Shown: positions 1 through 9,542, counted from the stretch's first letter. The stretch is 64,000 bases of DNA from Kribbella aluminosa (GCF_017876295.1 NZ_JAGINT010000001.1:1-64000); one strand, 5' to 3'. Program-made: numbers and translations. Notes: generated from the sequence alone by a model not told the origin.

Positions 1-228
1 AGGCTGGAGGAGTACCCGCCTTCCACAGGACGATCAACGATATGCCCGTGTGCGCGCGGCTTCGGGGATCGCGCGTCCACTGCTCAGGGTCCTGCCGCCA
101 TTCGAGGTATTGCGCTCGATGCGATTCGCCCGGCGATTTAGCCGGCATTCTCGCGCTGGACTCCGGATTCGCGTGACGACGAGGTAAGTGTCTTCGTCCT
201 TGCTGGCCGCGTAGACATCAGCGGGGTC
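1..228. other. No recognisable gene at left edge
   Basis: No reading frame here resembles a known family, and no clear promoter or hairpin was seen. The stretch lies downstream of the decayed ArsR-rhodanese gene that follows and may be eroded sequence. Confidence 0.4.
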
Positions 229-949
229 TCAGCCGGGGGAGGCGTGAGCGACTGGGCTCAGGGTCTCATTCGATCCCCACGCTGCCTCCAGCAATGTCGG
301 GGTGCGCTCAGCTGGCGCCGGGAGATCGGCCAGCCGCCATGCGAGAATCCCGTCGTGAGGCCGAACGCCTGCAGTCCTTCGGCGTTGAGGGTCCGCACGG
401 CCTCGTGGGCCAATAAGCAGTACGAGCCGCGGCAGTACGCCACGATGGTCGTACCGGGGGCTGTCGGCCCAGCGGTCGGCGAGCTCCGTCGACCGGGATA
501 GACAACCGCGCCCGGTTATGGCCCCACGCTGTTTCTACCAGGGCGGACATCGACGACCGTCACATCCACCGGCCTGTAACTGCGCAGCAACGCTCGTCAG
601 GGGTGTCCTCGGGCGATGTCATCGTTCGACCAGGTTAGGGAGCGGCGCGGCCGATCCGACCTCAGGACCACATGCTCCGAGGCGACCGTCGCGCAACTGC
701 GCCCTACAGCGCAGCCACATCGCTTATGTGAGCCGGTAGTAGGACTCGTGCCGTCTTGCGAGCAGTCACCAGCCCGGCGCGCGCAGCAGTTGCAGATTGG
801 TTGCGAGGCAAGTGTCAACACCAGGTCGCGCGGCGGCGAGCACCTCGACGAACGCTCGCCCTGGGCCAGCAGGTCAGCAACTCCAGCCTCTTGGCGCTGC
901 CTCAGACGCGTTTTGCCGACCTGGCGAACTGATCGAACAGCTGCTGCAT
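229..949 (-). pseudogene. Decayed ArsR-family regulator with C-terminal rhodanese domain
   Basis: Pieces of one protein are spread over all three minus frames. The start at 949 reads MQQLFDQFARSAKRV, the usual N-terminus of ArsR-rhodanese fusions. A second frame carries the winged-helix part (DLLAQGERS, then LTLAS, then TVASEHV). A third gives the rhodanese end with the active-site loop AYCRGSYCLLAHEAVRTL, and another shift gives the tail ILAWRLADLPAP up to a stop at 229. At least three frameshifts are needed, so the gene cannot make a working protein. Intact relatives sense persulfide or sulfide and repress a divergent MBL-rhodanese gene, which is the arrangement left here. The family assignment is from remembered motifs. 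The number of shifts is read from the sequence. Confidence 0.75.
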
Positions 950-1009
950 GGCAACGGGTCACCCATTGACATTCCTCCAATGATTCATGAATAGTGTAGG
1001 TGTGAATGG
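950..1009. promoter_or_regulatory. Divergent intergenic region with imperfect dyad
   Basis: This gap separates the starts of the decayed ArsR-rhodanese gene (minus) and the decayed MBL-rhodanese gene (plus). It is the only AT-rich patch nearby and contains ATTCATGAAT and TTCAT...ATGAA dyad pieces, as expected for an ArsR-type operator. Both flanking genes are broken, but the downstream transporter and enzymes look intact, so a promoter here may still matter. Confidence 0.4.
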
Positions 1010-2389
1010 ATGAACTGGCAAGTGAATCAGACGCGGTGTGTCGACGAAGGGCTGGGCAACTCGTCCTACCTGGTCGAACCTGGGCGGTATGGACGCGCGC
1101 TGGCCGTCGGACCCGTCGCTGGAATTTCTACGGGCGCTCGCCTGTGCGGTATGAGCGCGGGCGGCGGTCGATCTGACGGCTGGCGTTCGCGGCCGATACC
1201 TCCAGTTGCATGCCGACCTTTCTGTCCGGTGCGGTCCATGCTCGCTGCGGTGGACGGAGCGCGGCTGTCTGGCATCCGCCGCGGTGCGGCCGTGCAGTTC
1301 CCGGCACGTAGGCCTGGCGATGGTGTGACGAGATCGACCTGGGTGGCCTGACCGTGCGGCACCCTCCGCGACGCCGGGGCCTAACACGGCGAGCAGCTGT
1401 CACTTCGAGCTCCGCGACGGGACGGCGCAGTGGGGGTGTTCACCGGCGGGTCAGTGATCGTCGGCGGCGCTCGCTCGCACCGATCTGGCCGTGCCACTGA
1501 TCAGACCGAGCAGCTGACCCGGTTGCAGTACCGGTCGCTGCAACGGCTGGCCGCGTTGCCGGACGCAACAGCAGTCCTACCGACTCATGGTGCGGGATCG
1601 TTCTGCTCAGCTCCTCAAGGCGGTGAACGAGTCTCCACCATCGGCCAGGAGAAGCGAGCGAACCCGCTGCTGCAGGTGCGAGACGAGGACGAGTTCGTCG
1701 GGCGCTTGCTCGCTGGGCTGGGGACCTTCCCGCCCTACTTCCTGCAGTTGCCGGAAGCCAATCGCCGGGGTCCTGCCCTGATCGAGGAAGACCAGCAGGT
1801 GCCGGCGCTTCCCGCCGAAAGCTTCACAGCTGCGGTCTCGTCGGGCGCCGTGGTGATCGATGTGCGCCCGGTCCGCGACTTCGCCGCCGGCCACGTCGCC
1901 GGTGCGATCTCCATCCCGCTACGGGCACAGTTCGCTTCCTGGCTCGGGTGGTTGCTGCAGGCCACCACGCCCTACCTGGTGATCCGCAACCGCGACCAAG
2001 ACCTCGGCGACCTGGCCTGGCAGGCGGCAAAGATCGGCTTCCGACTTCCCCTCGGCGAACTCGCCGGTGGAATGCCCGGATGGAACGGCGCGACCGCCAC
2101 CACGCCCTTGCTGAAACCCGACCAGGTCGGCGACAGCCACGTCCTCGACGTCCGCCAGGACAGCGAGTTCCATGCCGGGCATCTCCCGGGAGCCGAGCAC
2201 CTCGAACTCGGCGCGTTACGTGACCGCGCAGGGGATGTCGATGCCGGGCCGGTGGTGGTGATGTGCGGGCACGGCGAGCGAGCAATGACCGGCGCCAGCA
2301 TCCTGCAACGCGCGGGCCACCGCGGCGTACAGGTGCTAGACGGCGGCCCGGACGATTGGTCCGTCGCCACCGGCCGGACCCTGAAATGA
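1010..2389 (+). pseudogene. Decayed MBL-fold hydrolase-rhodanese fusion
   Basis: Family members have an N-terminal metallo-beta-lactamase domain and one or two C-terminal rhodanese domains, and act in persulfide or sulfur detoxification. The start at 1010 gives VDEGLGNSSYLVEPG, the conserved first strand. From about 1120 to 1430 the frame is lost, and the metal-binding THLHADH-type motif cannot be found in any frame. The frame recovers at FTGGSVIVGG, and a short stretch near 1470-1495 reads correctly only in another frame (ARTDLAVP), so two shifts cancel there. From about 1510 the reading frame is clean: LPTHGAGSFCSA, then rhodanese repeats VIDVRPVRDFAAGH and HVLDVRQDSEFHAGH, with VVMCGHGERA at the last active-site loop. 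A GTG or internal start could still give a C-terminal rhodanese protein of about 290 residues. The stop overlaps the next ATG (ATGA). Confidence 0.7.
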
Positions 2390-3633
2390 CTACCGAAGCC
2401 AAAGCCCCGCGACTGGGGCTGCGCGCCAACCTTGCCCAGTTCGTGTTACTGGTCGCGGTCAACGCCCTGGTCGGCGGGATGCTCGGCCAGGAACGCATCG
2501 TGTTGCCGCTGCTGGCCGACCAGACGTTCGGACTCACCAAGTACACCGGGGCATTGACCTTCATCCTCGCCTTCGGTGCCGTGAAGGCCGCCACCAACTT
2601 CTTCGCCGGCACCTGGTCCGACCGCTACGGCCGCAAACCGGTTCTGGTCGCCGGGTGGCTGATCGGGCTACCCGTGCCGCTGTTGCTGATCTGGGCCCCG
2701 AACTGGGGTTGGGTGATCGCCGCCAACGTGCTCCTCGGGATCAACCAGGGACTGACCTGGTCGACGACCGTGATCATGAAGATCGACCTCGTCGGCCCAG
2801 CCCGGCGGGGCCTGGCGATGGGGCTCAACGAAGCCGCCGGCTACCTCGCCGTCGCGGCCACCGCGATGGCCACCGGCTACCTGGCCGACGCCTACGGTCT
2901 GCGACCCGCGCCGTTCCTTCTCGGCGCCGCGTTCGCCGCGCTCGGCCTCGGCCTGTCCACCCTGGCCGTGCGTGAGACCCGCGGCCACGCGCACCACGAA
3001 GCGGCACGCGGCACTCCGACCCCGGGTGGCGATCTGACGACCGCGCAGGTCTTCACGCTGACCAGCTTCAAGGAACCAGCGCTGTCCTCGGCGTCGCAGG
3101 CCGGGCTGGTGAACAACCTGAACGACGGCATGGCCTGGGGTCTGTTCCCGATCCTGTTCGCCGCCCATCACCTGTCACTGGCCCGGATCGGTCTGCTCGG
3201 TGCGCTCTACCCGGCCGTTTGGGGGTTCGGGCAACTTGCGACCGGCGCACTGTCCGACCGGTGGGGGCGCAAAGGGCTGATCACGGCCGGGATGCTGCTG
3301 CAGGCGGGCGCGCTGGCCCTCGTCGCAGCAGGCGACACCTTCGGGCAATGGCTCGTCGCGGTCACATTCCTTGGTCTTGGTACGGCGATGGTCTATCCCA
3401 CGCTGCTGGCCACGATCGGCGACGTCGCGCACCCCGCCTGGCGGGCACGTGCCGTCGGTGTGTACCGGTTGTGGCGCGACGGAGGCTTCGCCGTCGGTGC
3501 GCTGCTCGCCGGCATCATCGCCGACCTGTGGGGCATCCCCGCGGCCGTGTGGACCGTGGCCGCCCTGACCGCACTGTCCGGCCTCGTCGTGGCAGCGCGC
3601 ATGTACGAAACCCACCCGAGGAGAAACCGGTGA
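2386..3633 (+). CDS. MFS transporter
   Basis: This 415-residue membrane protein has about 12 hydrophobic segments. It carries the MFS loop signature twice: GTWSDRYGRKPVL after the second segment and GALSDRWGRKGLI in the second half. A hydrophilic loop rich in His and Gly (residues about 205-225) joins the halves. The ATG at 2386 overlaps the stop of the upstream rhodanese frame, and its own stop overlaps the GTG of the cysteine desulfurase gene, so it sits inside a sulfur operon. Substrate is unknown. Export or import of a sulfur compound or a toxic metalloid is suggested only by context. Confidence 0.88.
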   Translation: MTTEAKAPRLGLRANLAQFVLLVAVNALVGGMLGQERIVLPLLADQTFGLTKYTGALTFILAFGAVKAATNFFAGTWSDRYGRKPVLVAGWLIGLPVPLLLIWAPNWGWVIAANVLLGINQGLTWSTTVIMKIDLVGPARRGLAMGLNEAAGYLAVAATAMATGYLADAYGLRPAPFLLGAAFAALGLGLSTLAVRETRGHAHHEAARGTPTPGGDLTTAQVFTLTSFKEPALSSASQAGLVNNLNDGMAWGLFPILFAAHHLSLARIGLLGALYPAVWGFGQLATGALSDRWGRKGLITAGMLLQAGALALVAAGDTFGQWLVAVTFLGLGTAMVYPTLLATIGDVAHPAWRARAVGVYRLWRDGGFAVGALLAGIIADLWGIPAAVWTVAALTALSGLVVAARMYETHPRRNR

Positions 3634-4811
3634 CTCATCCGGCTCTAGCCGACGGTCCGATCTACCTGGACTACAACGCCACCACCCCCGTCGACCCGCG
3701 GGTGACCGAGGCGATGACGCCGTACCTGACCACCTTCTTCGGCAACCCCTCCAGTAGCCACGCGTACGGTGCTGATCCCCAGGCCGCACTGGCCGCCGCC
3801 CGCGCGCAAGTCGCCGCCCTGATCGGCGCCCGACCCAGCGAGGTCGTGTTCACCGGCTCAGGGTCCGAAGCGAACCTCCTGGCGCTGCGCGGAGTCGTTC
3901 TCGCCTCCGGGCGGCCGCGGCCTCATGTGATCACCCAGGCCACCGAACACCCAGCGATCCTCGAGACCTGCCGAGCACTCCAGCGGCTGCACGGCGTACG
4001 GGTAACCGTGCTGCCGGTCGACGCCGACGGCCTGGTCGACCCCGCCGCACTGGTCGACGCTCTGGACGACGACACCGTCCTGGTCTCGATCATGGCCGCG
4101 AACAACGAAACCGGCGCGCTGCAGCCGATCGCCGAACTCACCGAACTCGCTCACCGGCACGGTGCCTTGTTTCACAGCGATGCCGCCCAAGCCGCCGGCA
4201 AGGTCCCGGTCGCCGTCGATCAACTCGGGGTGGATCTGCTCACTGTCGTCGGCCACAAGATGTACGCACCGAAAAGCACCGCGGCCCTGTACGTGCGTGG
4301 CGGCGTTCAACTGGAACCGGTCGTCTACGGCGGCGGCCAAGAACGCGGCCTCCGGGCCGGCACCGAGAACGTCGCCCTCGCCGTGGCCCTCGGCACCGCC
4401 GCCGAACTGGCCGTGGACGAACTCGCCGGCGGCCGCGCCGATGAACTGGCACAGCTACGCGACCTCCTGCGCGAGCGCCTCTCCGACGCCCTGCCCGGAC
4501 GGGTGCACCTCAACGGCCCCGAAAGCGCAAGGTTGCCCAACACCCTCAACGTCAGCATCGATCGGACCCGGGGGCATGAGCTCCTCGCTGCCGCGACCGG
4601 CGTCGCCGCCTCCAACGGCTCGGCCTGCCACAGCGGCACCCACACCCCATCGCCCGTACTGAGCGCCATGGGCCTCGACCACGAACGTGCTCTCGCCGCC
4701 GTCCGGCTCTCGCTGGGCCGGTGGAGCAGACGCGAGGAAATCGAGACAGCGGCAGCTGCAATCACCAAAGCGGCCACCGCGCTGCAGCGGCCGCACAACG
4801 CCCAACCGTGA
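3630..4811 (+). CDS. Cysteine desulfurase, IscS/NifS-like
   Basis: This 393-residue PLP enzyme of class V aminotransferases should remove sulfur from cysteine to form an enzyme persulfide. The N-terminus is IYLDYNATTPVDPRV, the classic start. HSDAAQAAGK holds the PLP-stacking His/Asp region, VVGHKMYAPKS the Schiff-base lysine, and NGSACHSGTHTPS the catalytic cysteine loop near residue 333. RAGTEN is also present. The GTG start is chosen because it overlaps the upstream TGA and removes a long out-of-family extension. It is 21 bases ahead of the gamma-lyase-like gene, so persulfide chemistry and thioether metabolism appear co-transcribed. Confidence 0.92.
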   Translation: MTHPALADGPIYLDYNATTPVDPRVTEAMTPYLTTFFGNPSSSHAYGADPQAALAAARAQVAALIGARPSEVVFTGSGSEANLLALRGVVLASGRPRPHVITQATEHPAILETCRALQRLHGVRVTVLPVDADGLVDPAALVDALDDDTVLVSIMAANNETGALQPIAELTELAHRHGALFHSDAAQAAGKVPVAVDQLGVDLLTVVGHKMYAPKSTAALYVRGGVQLEPVVYGGGQERGLRAGTENVALAVALGTAAELAVDELAGGRADELAQLRDLLRERLSDALPGRVHLNGPESARLPNTLNVSIDRTRGHELLAAATGVAASNGSACHSGTHTPSPVLSAMGLDHERALAAVRLSLGRWSRREEIETAAAAITKAATALQRPHNAQP

Positions 4812-4832
4812 TCGACGAAAACCAGGAGAGGC

Positions 4833-6017
4833 ATGACCGACACCAACGAGCAGGGACTGTCCACCCGAAGCGTGCACGCCGGCGAAACCCGCGATCCGCA
4901 AGGAGCCATCCACACCCCGCTCTACACGCATTCCACGTTCGCGTTCGACTCCACCGCCGACCTCCTCGACGTCGTCGAAGGCCGCAAACCGGGCAACCTC
5001 TACACCCGCTACGGCCTCAACCCCACCATCCGCTCAGTCGAAGCCAAACTCGCCGACCTCGAAGGCGGCGAACAAGCTCTAGGCTTCTCCTCCGGTATGG
5101 CCGCCGAAGCCGCGACATTCCTCGCCCACACCCGCACCGGCGAACACATCGTGTGCATCGGAGACGTCTACGGAGGCACCTTCGAACTCCTCGGGGACAA
5201 CCTGCCCCAGCTCGGCATCACCACCACGTTCCTGCGCGCCGACGAAGTCGACCGACTGCCCGACGTACTGACCGCCAGCACCCGGATCGTGTTCTTCGAG
5301 ACACCGTCCAACCCCACCCTGGACCTCTTCGACATCGCCGCGATCACCACCCACGCCCATGCAGCCGGTGCGCTGACCGTTGTCGACAACACCTTCGCCA
5401 CTCCCGTCAACCAGAACCCGCTCCACCACGGCGCAGACCTCGTCATCCACTCCGCCACCAAGTACCTCGGCGGCCACTCAGACCTGACCGCCGGCGCACT
5501 CATCGGACCAGCGGAACTGCTGGCGCCGGTCGCCATGTGGCGCAAGAACCTCGGCCAAATGATCGCGGCCGAAACCGCCTCCCTCCTCGCCCGCTCCGTC
5601 CGCTCGCTGCCTGTTCGGGTCCGCGCACAAAACGACACCGCCGCAGCCGTCGCCGCGTTCCTCGCGACCCACCCGCGCGTGAGCCGAGTCAACTACCCAG
5701 GACTGGCCACGGGCGACGCCAAACAGATCTACGACACGCAGATGCGCGGCGGCGGTGGAATGCTCAGCGCCGTCCTCGACGCCACGGCCGATGAAACCGC
5801 CGCCGTCGTAGACCGGCTCCGGCTGTTCGCCATCGCCCCAAGCCTTGGCGGGGTAGAAAGCCTCATCACTCAACCGATCACCACCACCCACCACGGCCTG
5901 GCCCCGGACGAACGCGCCAAACGCGGCATCGCCGACAGCATGATCCGCCTATCCGTCGGCCTCGAAGACGCCGACGACCTCATCCAAGACCTGACCCACG
6001 CACTCGCTGACAACTAA
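4833..6017 (+). CDS. Cystathionine gamma-synthase/lyase family PLP enzyme
   Basis: This 394-residue protein belongs to the Cys/Met metabolism PLP family. Visible motifs are YTRYGLNPT (phosphate-binding Tyr/Arg from the neighbouring subunit), LGFSSGMAA, VVDNTFATP, and HSATKYLGGHSD with the PLP lysine near residue 210. SLGGVESLITQP near residue 340 is the C-terminal substrate-site signature. A ribosome site AGGAGAG precedes the ATG. Family motifs do not separate gamma-synthase, gamma-lyase and methionine gamma-lyase. With a cysteine desulfurase upstream, a role in cysteine or homocysteine breakdown or thiol recycling is likely. No terminator is obvious after the stop, and the next gene converges. 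Confidence 0.9.
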   Translation: MTDTNEQGLSTRSVHAGETRDPQGAIHTPLYTHSTFAFDSTADLLDVVEGRKPGNLYTRYGLNPTIRSVEAKLADLEGGEQALGFSSGMAAEAATFLAHTRTGEHIVCIGDVYGGTFELLGDNLPQLGITTTFLRADEVDRLPDVLTASTRIVFFETPSNPTLDLFDIAAITTHAHAAGALTVVDNTFATPVNQNPLHHGADLVIHSATKYLGGHSDLTAGALIGPAELLAPVAMWRKNLGQMIAAETASLLARSVRSLPVRVRAQNDTAAAVAAFLATHPRVSRVNYPGLATGDAKQIYDTQMRGGGGMLSAVLDATADETAAVVDRLRLFAIAPSLGGVESLITQPITTTHHGLAPDERAKRGIADSMIRLSVGLEDADDLIQDLTHALADN

Positions 6018-6106
6018 CCCACTACCGCCTGGTCGTGCACCAGTCCGGTGAACGGCCAGGCTCACGGCCCAGATGGCCACGATCGGCCCGAGTAGGTGCC
6101 GGCCGG

Positions 6107-6550
6107 TCAGGTGCTCGGCTCGAGGCGCGCCTTCAGCCGGGCCATGTTGCGCACCATCTCTTTGCGGGACTGCGGCCGCACAAGCAGCGGTACAAGAATC
6201 TTCCCGATGCCGTGTCCCTCGAAGTCCAGATCGATCGTGACCCGCGAGGCGTTCCGGCCGGCCAGTGGCTCGACAGTGACGTGCACCCTCGAACGGATCG
6301 GACCGTCGACACCGTGCACCGCCCACGCGCCAGGCGGATCGAGCACGGTGACCTCGGACGTCACCTTCCGCTCACCGCCACCGATCTTGCGGGTGGTGAC
6401 ACATATCGATCCGACGGATGTCGGGCCGCCGTCCATGTACCCGTCGACCAAGTTCTCCTGCCACTCGGCGAACCGAGCCGGGTCGGTGACATAGGCGAAC
6501 ACCTCCTCCGGCGCACCGGCGACCTCCACTTGCGACACGATCGATCCCAT
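6107..6550 (-). CDS. SRPBCC family protein (polyketide cyclase/START-like)
   Basis: This 147-residue protein starts MGSIVSQVEVAGAPEEVF and has the family pattern of a first strand followed by VFAYVTDPARFAEWQ, then alternating strands ending in a long C-terminal helix with Arg and Lys. The ATG at 6550 is chosen over an upstream ATG at 6634 because GAGG lies about 6 bases before it and the domain begins at once. SRPBCC proteins bind small hydrophobic ligands, and ligand and role are unknown. It faces the sulfur operon convergently and does not seem tied to it. Confidence 0.75.
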   Translation of the reverse strand: MGSIVSQVEVAGAPEEVFAYVTDPARFAEWQENLVDGYMDGGPTSVGSICVTTRKIGGGERKVTSEVTVLDPPGAWAVHGVDGPIRSRVHVTVEPLAGRNASRVTIDLDFEGHGIGKILVPLLVRPQSRKEMVRNMARLKARLEPST

Positions 6551-6977
6551 TTTCATCCTCACTTCTGTTCGGGTCGGCTGCGGGCGGAAGGGCCATTGCT
6601 TGTATGACGAACGGCGGGCCTTCGATATCGACACCGTGCCCCCAACCGCTGCCGCTGGTCTACAAGCGCTGTCATGCCTGGTCGGTCGCCCCAGCCCTCA
6701 TCGCGGTACGGCCGCATCGACCAGACCCCCTCGACCACCGGCTCCTGACCGCCAGCCACAGCTTGACGAGTTCAGCGAAGAAACCCGTCCCCACTTCAAC
6801 TCGTATCTAGCTCCGCCGCGCCTGCCGTGCTGGCCGGGCAGCTGTTCGACAGCCCGGGACAGCTCCAACCCGACCGGCCGGAGCAGCTCGGGCGCCACCT
6901 TGCCCACTCCGCCAGTGTTGCCCTAGGCAACGCTGTACGCCAGCCCAGTCAGGCCGCAAGTACGTTGCTGGATCGCC
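6551..6977. other. Intergenic stretch without a supported gene
   Basis: Short open frames occur on both strands, but none has a family motif, a good ribosome site or a plausible composition. I see no hairpin or repeat of note. Confidence 0.4.
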
Positions 6978-7759
6978 TCAACTGAACAGCTGAACGGCAT
7001 ACAGGCCGCCGAGCACCATCGCGAGACCACCCGGCAACAGACGCAGAATCGTTTCGGGCAGGCGGGGCCGGAAGTGGGCGCCGAGGTAGCCGCCGATCAG
7101 GCCACCGAGTCCGCACGCCAGACCGAGAGTCCAGATCGGCGCAATGTTCCCGCTGGTGGTGAGCGCCAGCAGCGAGTAGGTGACCGCGCCCACGGCCGAG
7201 GTCAGGAACGTCGAGGCGAGAGCGGCTGGTGCGACTTTCGCGATCGGTACGCCGCGGCCGACCAGGAGCGGACCGAGCAGTGATCCGCCACCGATGCCGT
7301 AGATGCCACCGACCACTCCGACAGCTAGGGCGAGGAGGGTGACCGAGCGCGGTGACGGCTCGGCACCTGACCGCTCGGGCGAAGGGCGCACAGCGCGGAT
7401 ACAAAGCCAACTGCCCAGCGGCAAGAGCAAGGCGGCGACCAAGAGCCGGAACGCCCCGGGGCCGGGGATGGCGAAGACCCTGATGATCGCGCCGACCACC
7501 ACGCCTGGCAGTGTTCCGAGGATCAGCCGCCGCGTGAGCGTTCCGCCGAGCTCCCCGCGTCGGCGGTATCGCAGCAGGGCGCCCGGGCCGGCACAACGTT
7601 GAACAACAGATTGGTCGGTGTCACCGCCGGGCTGGGTACCCCCAGGACGCTGAGCTGCACCGGCAGCAGGAAGACCGCACCCGACACTCCAACCGGGGCG
7701 GTGACGACCGCGATCAGCAGACCCATCGCGAAGCCGAGCAGGCCCGTGGACCAGGTCAC
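6978..7759 (-). pseudogene. TauE/SafE-type sulfite exporter, frameshifted
   Basis: The N-terminal third begins at a GTG at 7759 (VTWSTGLLGFAMG) and runs to TPTNLLFNVV. The family then expects xxPGALLRYRR, but the frame reads ARAPCCDTA and stops near 7523. The correct continuation is in the next frame from about 7585 (PGALLRYRRRGE), and runs to a stop at 6978 with VGGIYGIGGGSLLGP, the second glycine-rich repeat. One base change in a run of G and C near 7585-7590 would restore about 260 residues with eight or so membrane segments. TauE/SafE proteins export sulfite or organosulfonates, which fits the neighbouring sulfur genes. It may be a real mutation or a read error. Confidence 0.75.
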
Positions 7760-7966
7760 TACCCGTTCCCCAGCGTCATCGGGCCAGTATCGAGCTCGCG
7801 GCGGCCAAGCCGCGGACCGTCCGCCAATTGGCACAGACCGACGAGAGGACTTGCATCTGGTACGTAGGTACGGATTTACCGTCGAAGCATGAGCACCGAA
7901 CCTCGAGTAGGGCAGCGGCCAGCTGGGAGCGACCGGCACGCTCGACGGCTCTCGCAGCTGGGAACC

Positions 7967-8004
7967 TTGACTCTGTAGCTGGGTCCAGGGTTGAGGATGA
8001 AGAT
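7967..8004 (+). promoter_or_regulatory. MerR-type promoter/operator for merR-merB
   Basis: TTGACT at 7967-7972 is a strong -35 box. It is followed by a long spacer (about 19-20 bases) and a weak -10, as in MerR-controlled promoters. ACTCTG and CAGGGT form the arms of an imperfect dyad in the spacer. The same layout recurs upstream of the second merR (25321-25360, minus), which supports function. Confidence 0.55.
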
Positions 8005-8412
8005 ATGCGAACCAGCGAGCTGGCCGGCCGGGCTGGAGTGAATACGGAGACGTTGCGCTACTACGAGCGCCGCGGGCTGCTCACCGAGCCGCCGAGGACT
8101 CCCGGCGGCTACCGCGACTACCCACCAAGCACGGTCGAACTGCTGCGGTTCATCAAACGCGCCCAAGAACTCGGCTTCACTTTGGACGCGGTCGAGGAAC
8201 TACTCCACCTCGACAACGGCGGCCCGGAGGCCTGCGACGGGGCCCGCGCCCTGGCCGAACACCGACGCGCGGATCTGGCGGTGCGGATCCGCGACCTGCA
8301 ACGGATGCACGACTCGCTCGCCCGGCTGGTCGCGACCTGTGACCTGCCCCGCGCCGACCGCAGTTGCGCGCTGCTGGAAGCGATCGACCACCGCCCGGAG
8401 GCGACCAGATGA
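8005..8412 (+). CDS. merR: MerR, mercury-responsive regulator
   Basis: This 135-residue MerR protein has the N-terminal helix-turn-helix (MRTSELAGRAGVNTETLRYYERRGLL), the wing GGYRDYP, and a C-terminal coiled coil. All three cysteines expected to bind Hg(II) are present: EACDG near residue 79, VATCDLP near 114, and RSCALL near 123. Its stop overlaps the ATG of merB (ATGA), so regulator and lyase are coupled. By family behaviour it represses and, with Hg, activates its own under-wound promoter. A close paralog at 24916-25320 has lost these cysteines. Confidence 0.9.
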   Translation: MRTSELAGRAGVNTETLRYYERRGLLTEPPRTPGGYRDYPPSTVELLRFIKRAQELGFTLDAVEELLHLDNGGPEACDGARALAEHRRADLAVRIRDLQRMHDSLARLVATCDLPRADRSCALLEAIDHRPEATR

Positions 8413-9362
8413 AACTCGAAGTGCTGCACGTCCGCGACTGCCCCAACCTGCCGCTGATGCTGCAACGGCTCGCCGAGGTCACCGACCTGCCGGTCACGAC
8501 CAGGCTGATCGAGTCCGACGACGACGCCGCCCGATTCGGCATGGCCGGCTCGCCGACCCTGCTGATCGACGGCACCGACCCCTTCACCACAGCCGACGAC
8601 TGCGCATGCGGAGTGTCGTGCCGCCTCTACCGCGACGAGCACGGCCGGATCGTTCCCGCCCTGTCGATCGACCAGCTACGTGCGGCGATCACGGCAGCCG
8701 GCCGCATAGACGACTCAGCGCCCAGGGAGGTACTGAGCGCCTGGCGCACCCGCGCGCTCCCGCTGGATCCAGTCGAGAAGGCGGTACACCAGACGATCCT
8801 GCGCGCCTTCGCTACCAACGGCGCCCCACCCACGGCCGCAGACCTGGCCCTGGTCGCGGCCGACGGCGCCAAGACCACGGCCGAAGTGCTGACCGCGCTG
8901 CACGAGGCCGACGCCATCCGGCTCGCTCCCGACGGCCAGGTCGCAGTCGCCTACCCGTTCTCCGCCACGCCGACCCGGCACCGCGTCCGCATCGTCGACC
9001 CCGGCGGCGGCGGGGTCGACGTCTACGCGATGTGCGCGATCGATGCCCTCGGCATGGCACCCATGCTTGGCCGAGACACCCGGATCGAGTCCGTCGACGT
9101 AATCACCGGCCAGCCGATCACGGTCACCACCACCGACGGGCGCACCACCTGGCAGCCCGCGGCGGCGGTCGTGTTCATCGGCGCCGATGCCGGCGGCGGC
9201 CCGTCAGCTGACTGCTGCTGCGACTACCTCAACTTCTTCGCAGACCACAGCGCAGCACAGGCCTGGACCAGCAGCCACCCCGGCATCCCCGGACAGATCC
9301 TCAACCAGCCCGACGCCGAAGAACTCGCAGTCCGCCTTTTCCAGCCGCTCCTCGCGACCTGA
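8409..9362 (+). CDS. merB: Organomercurial lyase MerB with N-terminal thioredoxin-like domain
   Basis: This 317-residue protein is longer than classic MerB (about 212). Residues about 1-100 look like a separate thioredoxin-like domain (MKLEVLHVRDCPNLP, then GMAGSPTLLIDG and DDCACGVSC). The rest is MerB: helical region, then AYPFSATPTRHRV, VYAMCAIDALG with the first catalytic Cys and the Asp three residues later, and ADCCCDYLNFF with the second catalytic Cys. The enzyme would split carbon-mercury bonds in the cytoplasm. Extra Cys residues in the first domain could hand Hg or electrons to the active site, which is inference. It is translationally coupled to merR. No merA lies next to it. Confidence 0.9.
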   Translation: MKLEVLHVRDCPNLPLMLQRLAEVTDLPVTTRLIESDDDAARFGMAGSPTLLIDGTDPFTTADDCACGVSCRLYRDEHGRIVPALSIDQLRAAITAAGRIDDSAPREVLSAWRTRALPLDPVEKAVHQTILRAFATNGAPPTAADLALVAADGAKTTAEVLTALHEADAIRLAPDGQVAVAYPFSATPTRHRVRIVDPGGGGVDVYAMCAIDALGMAPMLGRDTRIESVDVITGQPITVTTTDGRTTWQPAAAVVFIGADAGGGPSADCCCDYLNFFADHSAAQAWTSSHPGIPGQILNQPDAEELAVRLFQPLLAT

Positions 9363-9542
9363 CACGGCCCCGGCTAGGGCAGGTGACGGTCGATGCGCCG
9401 CAGCAGCACCAACACACCGGCGCCGACGGCTGAAACGTCTCCTCCGCAACGGTCATACCGCCATCATCAGTCCAACCACGCCCAGCAACACTGGAACATG
9501 GCCGGAGTCCTCGCCGGTGCGACTCCTCGCAAGCACTTCACC
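9363..9542. other. Gap between merB and the ArsR operon
   Basis: No gene is supported here. A minus-frame stretch with several Cys residues (CWCCCG) looks odd, but it has no start with a ribosome site and no family match that I recognise. Confidence 0.35.
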
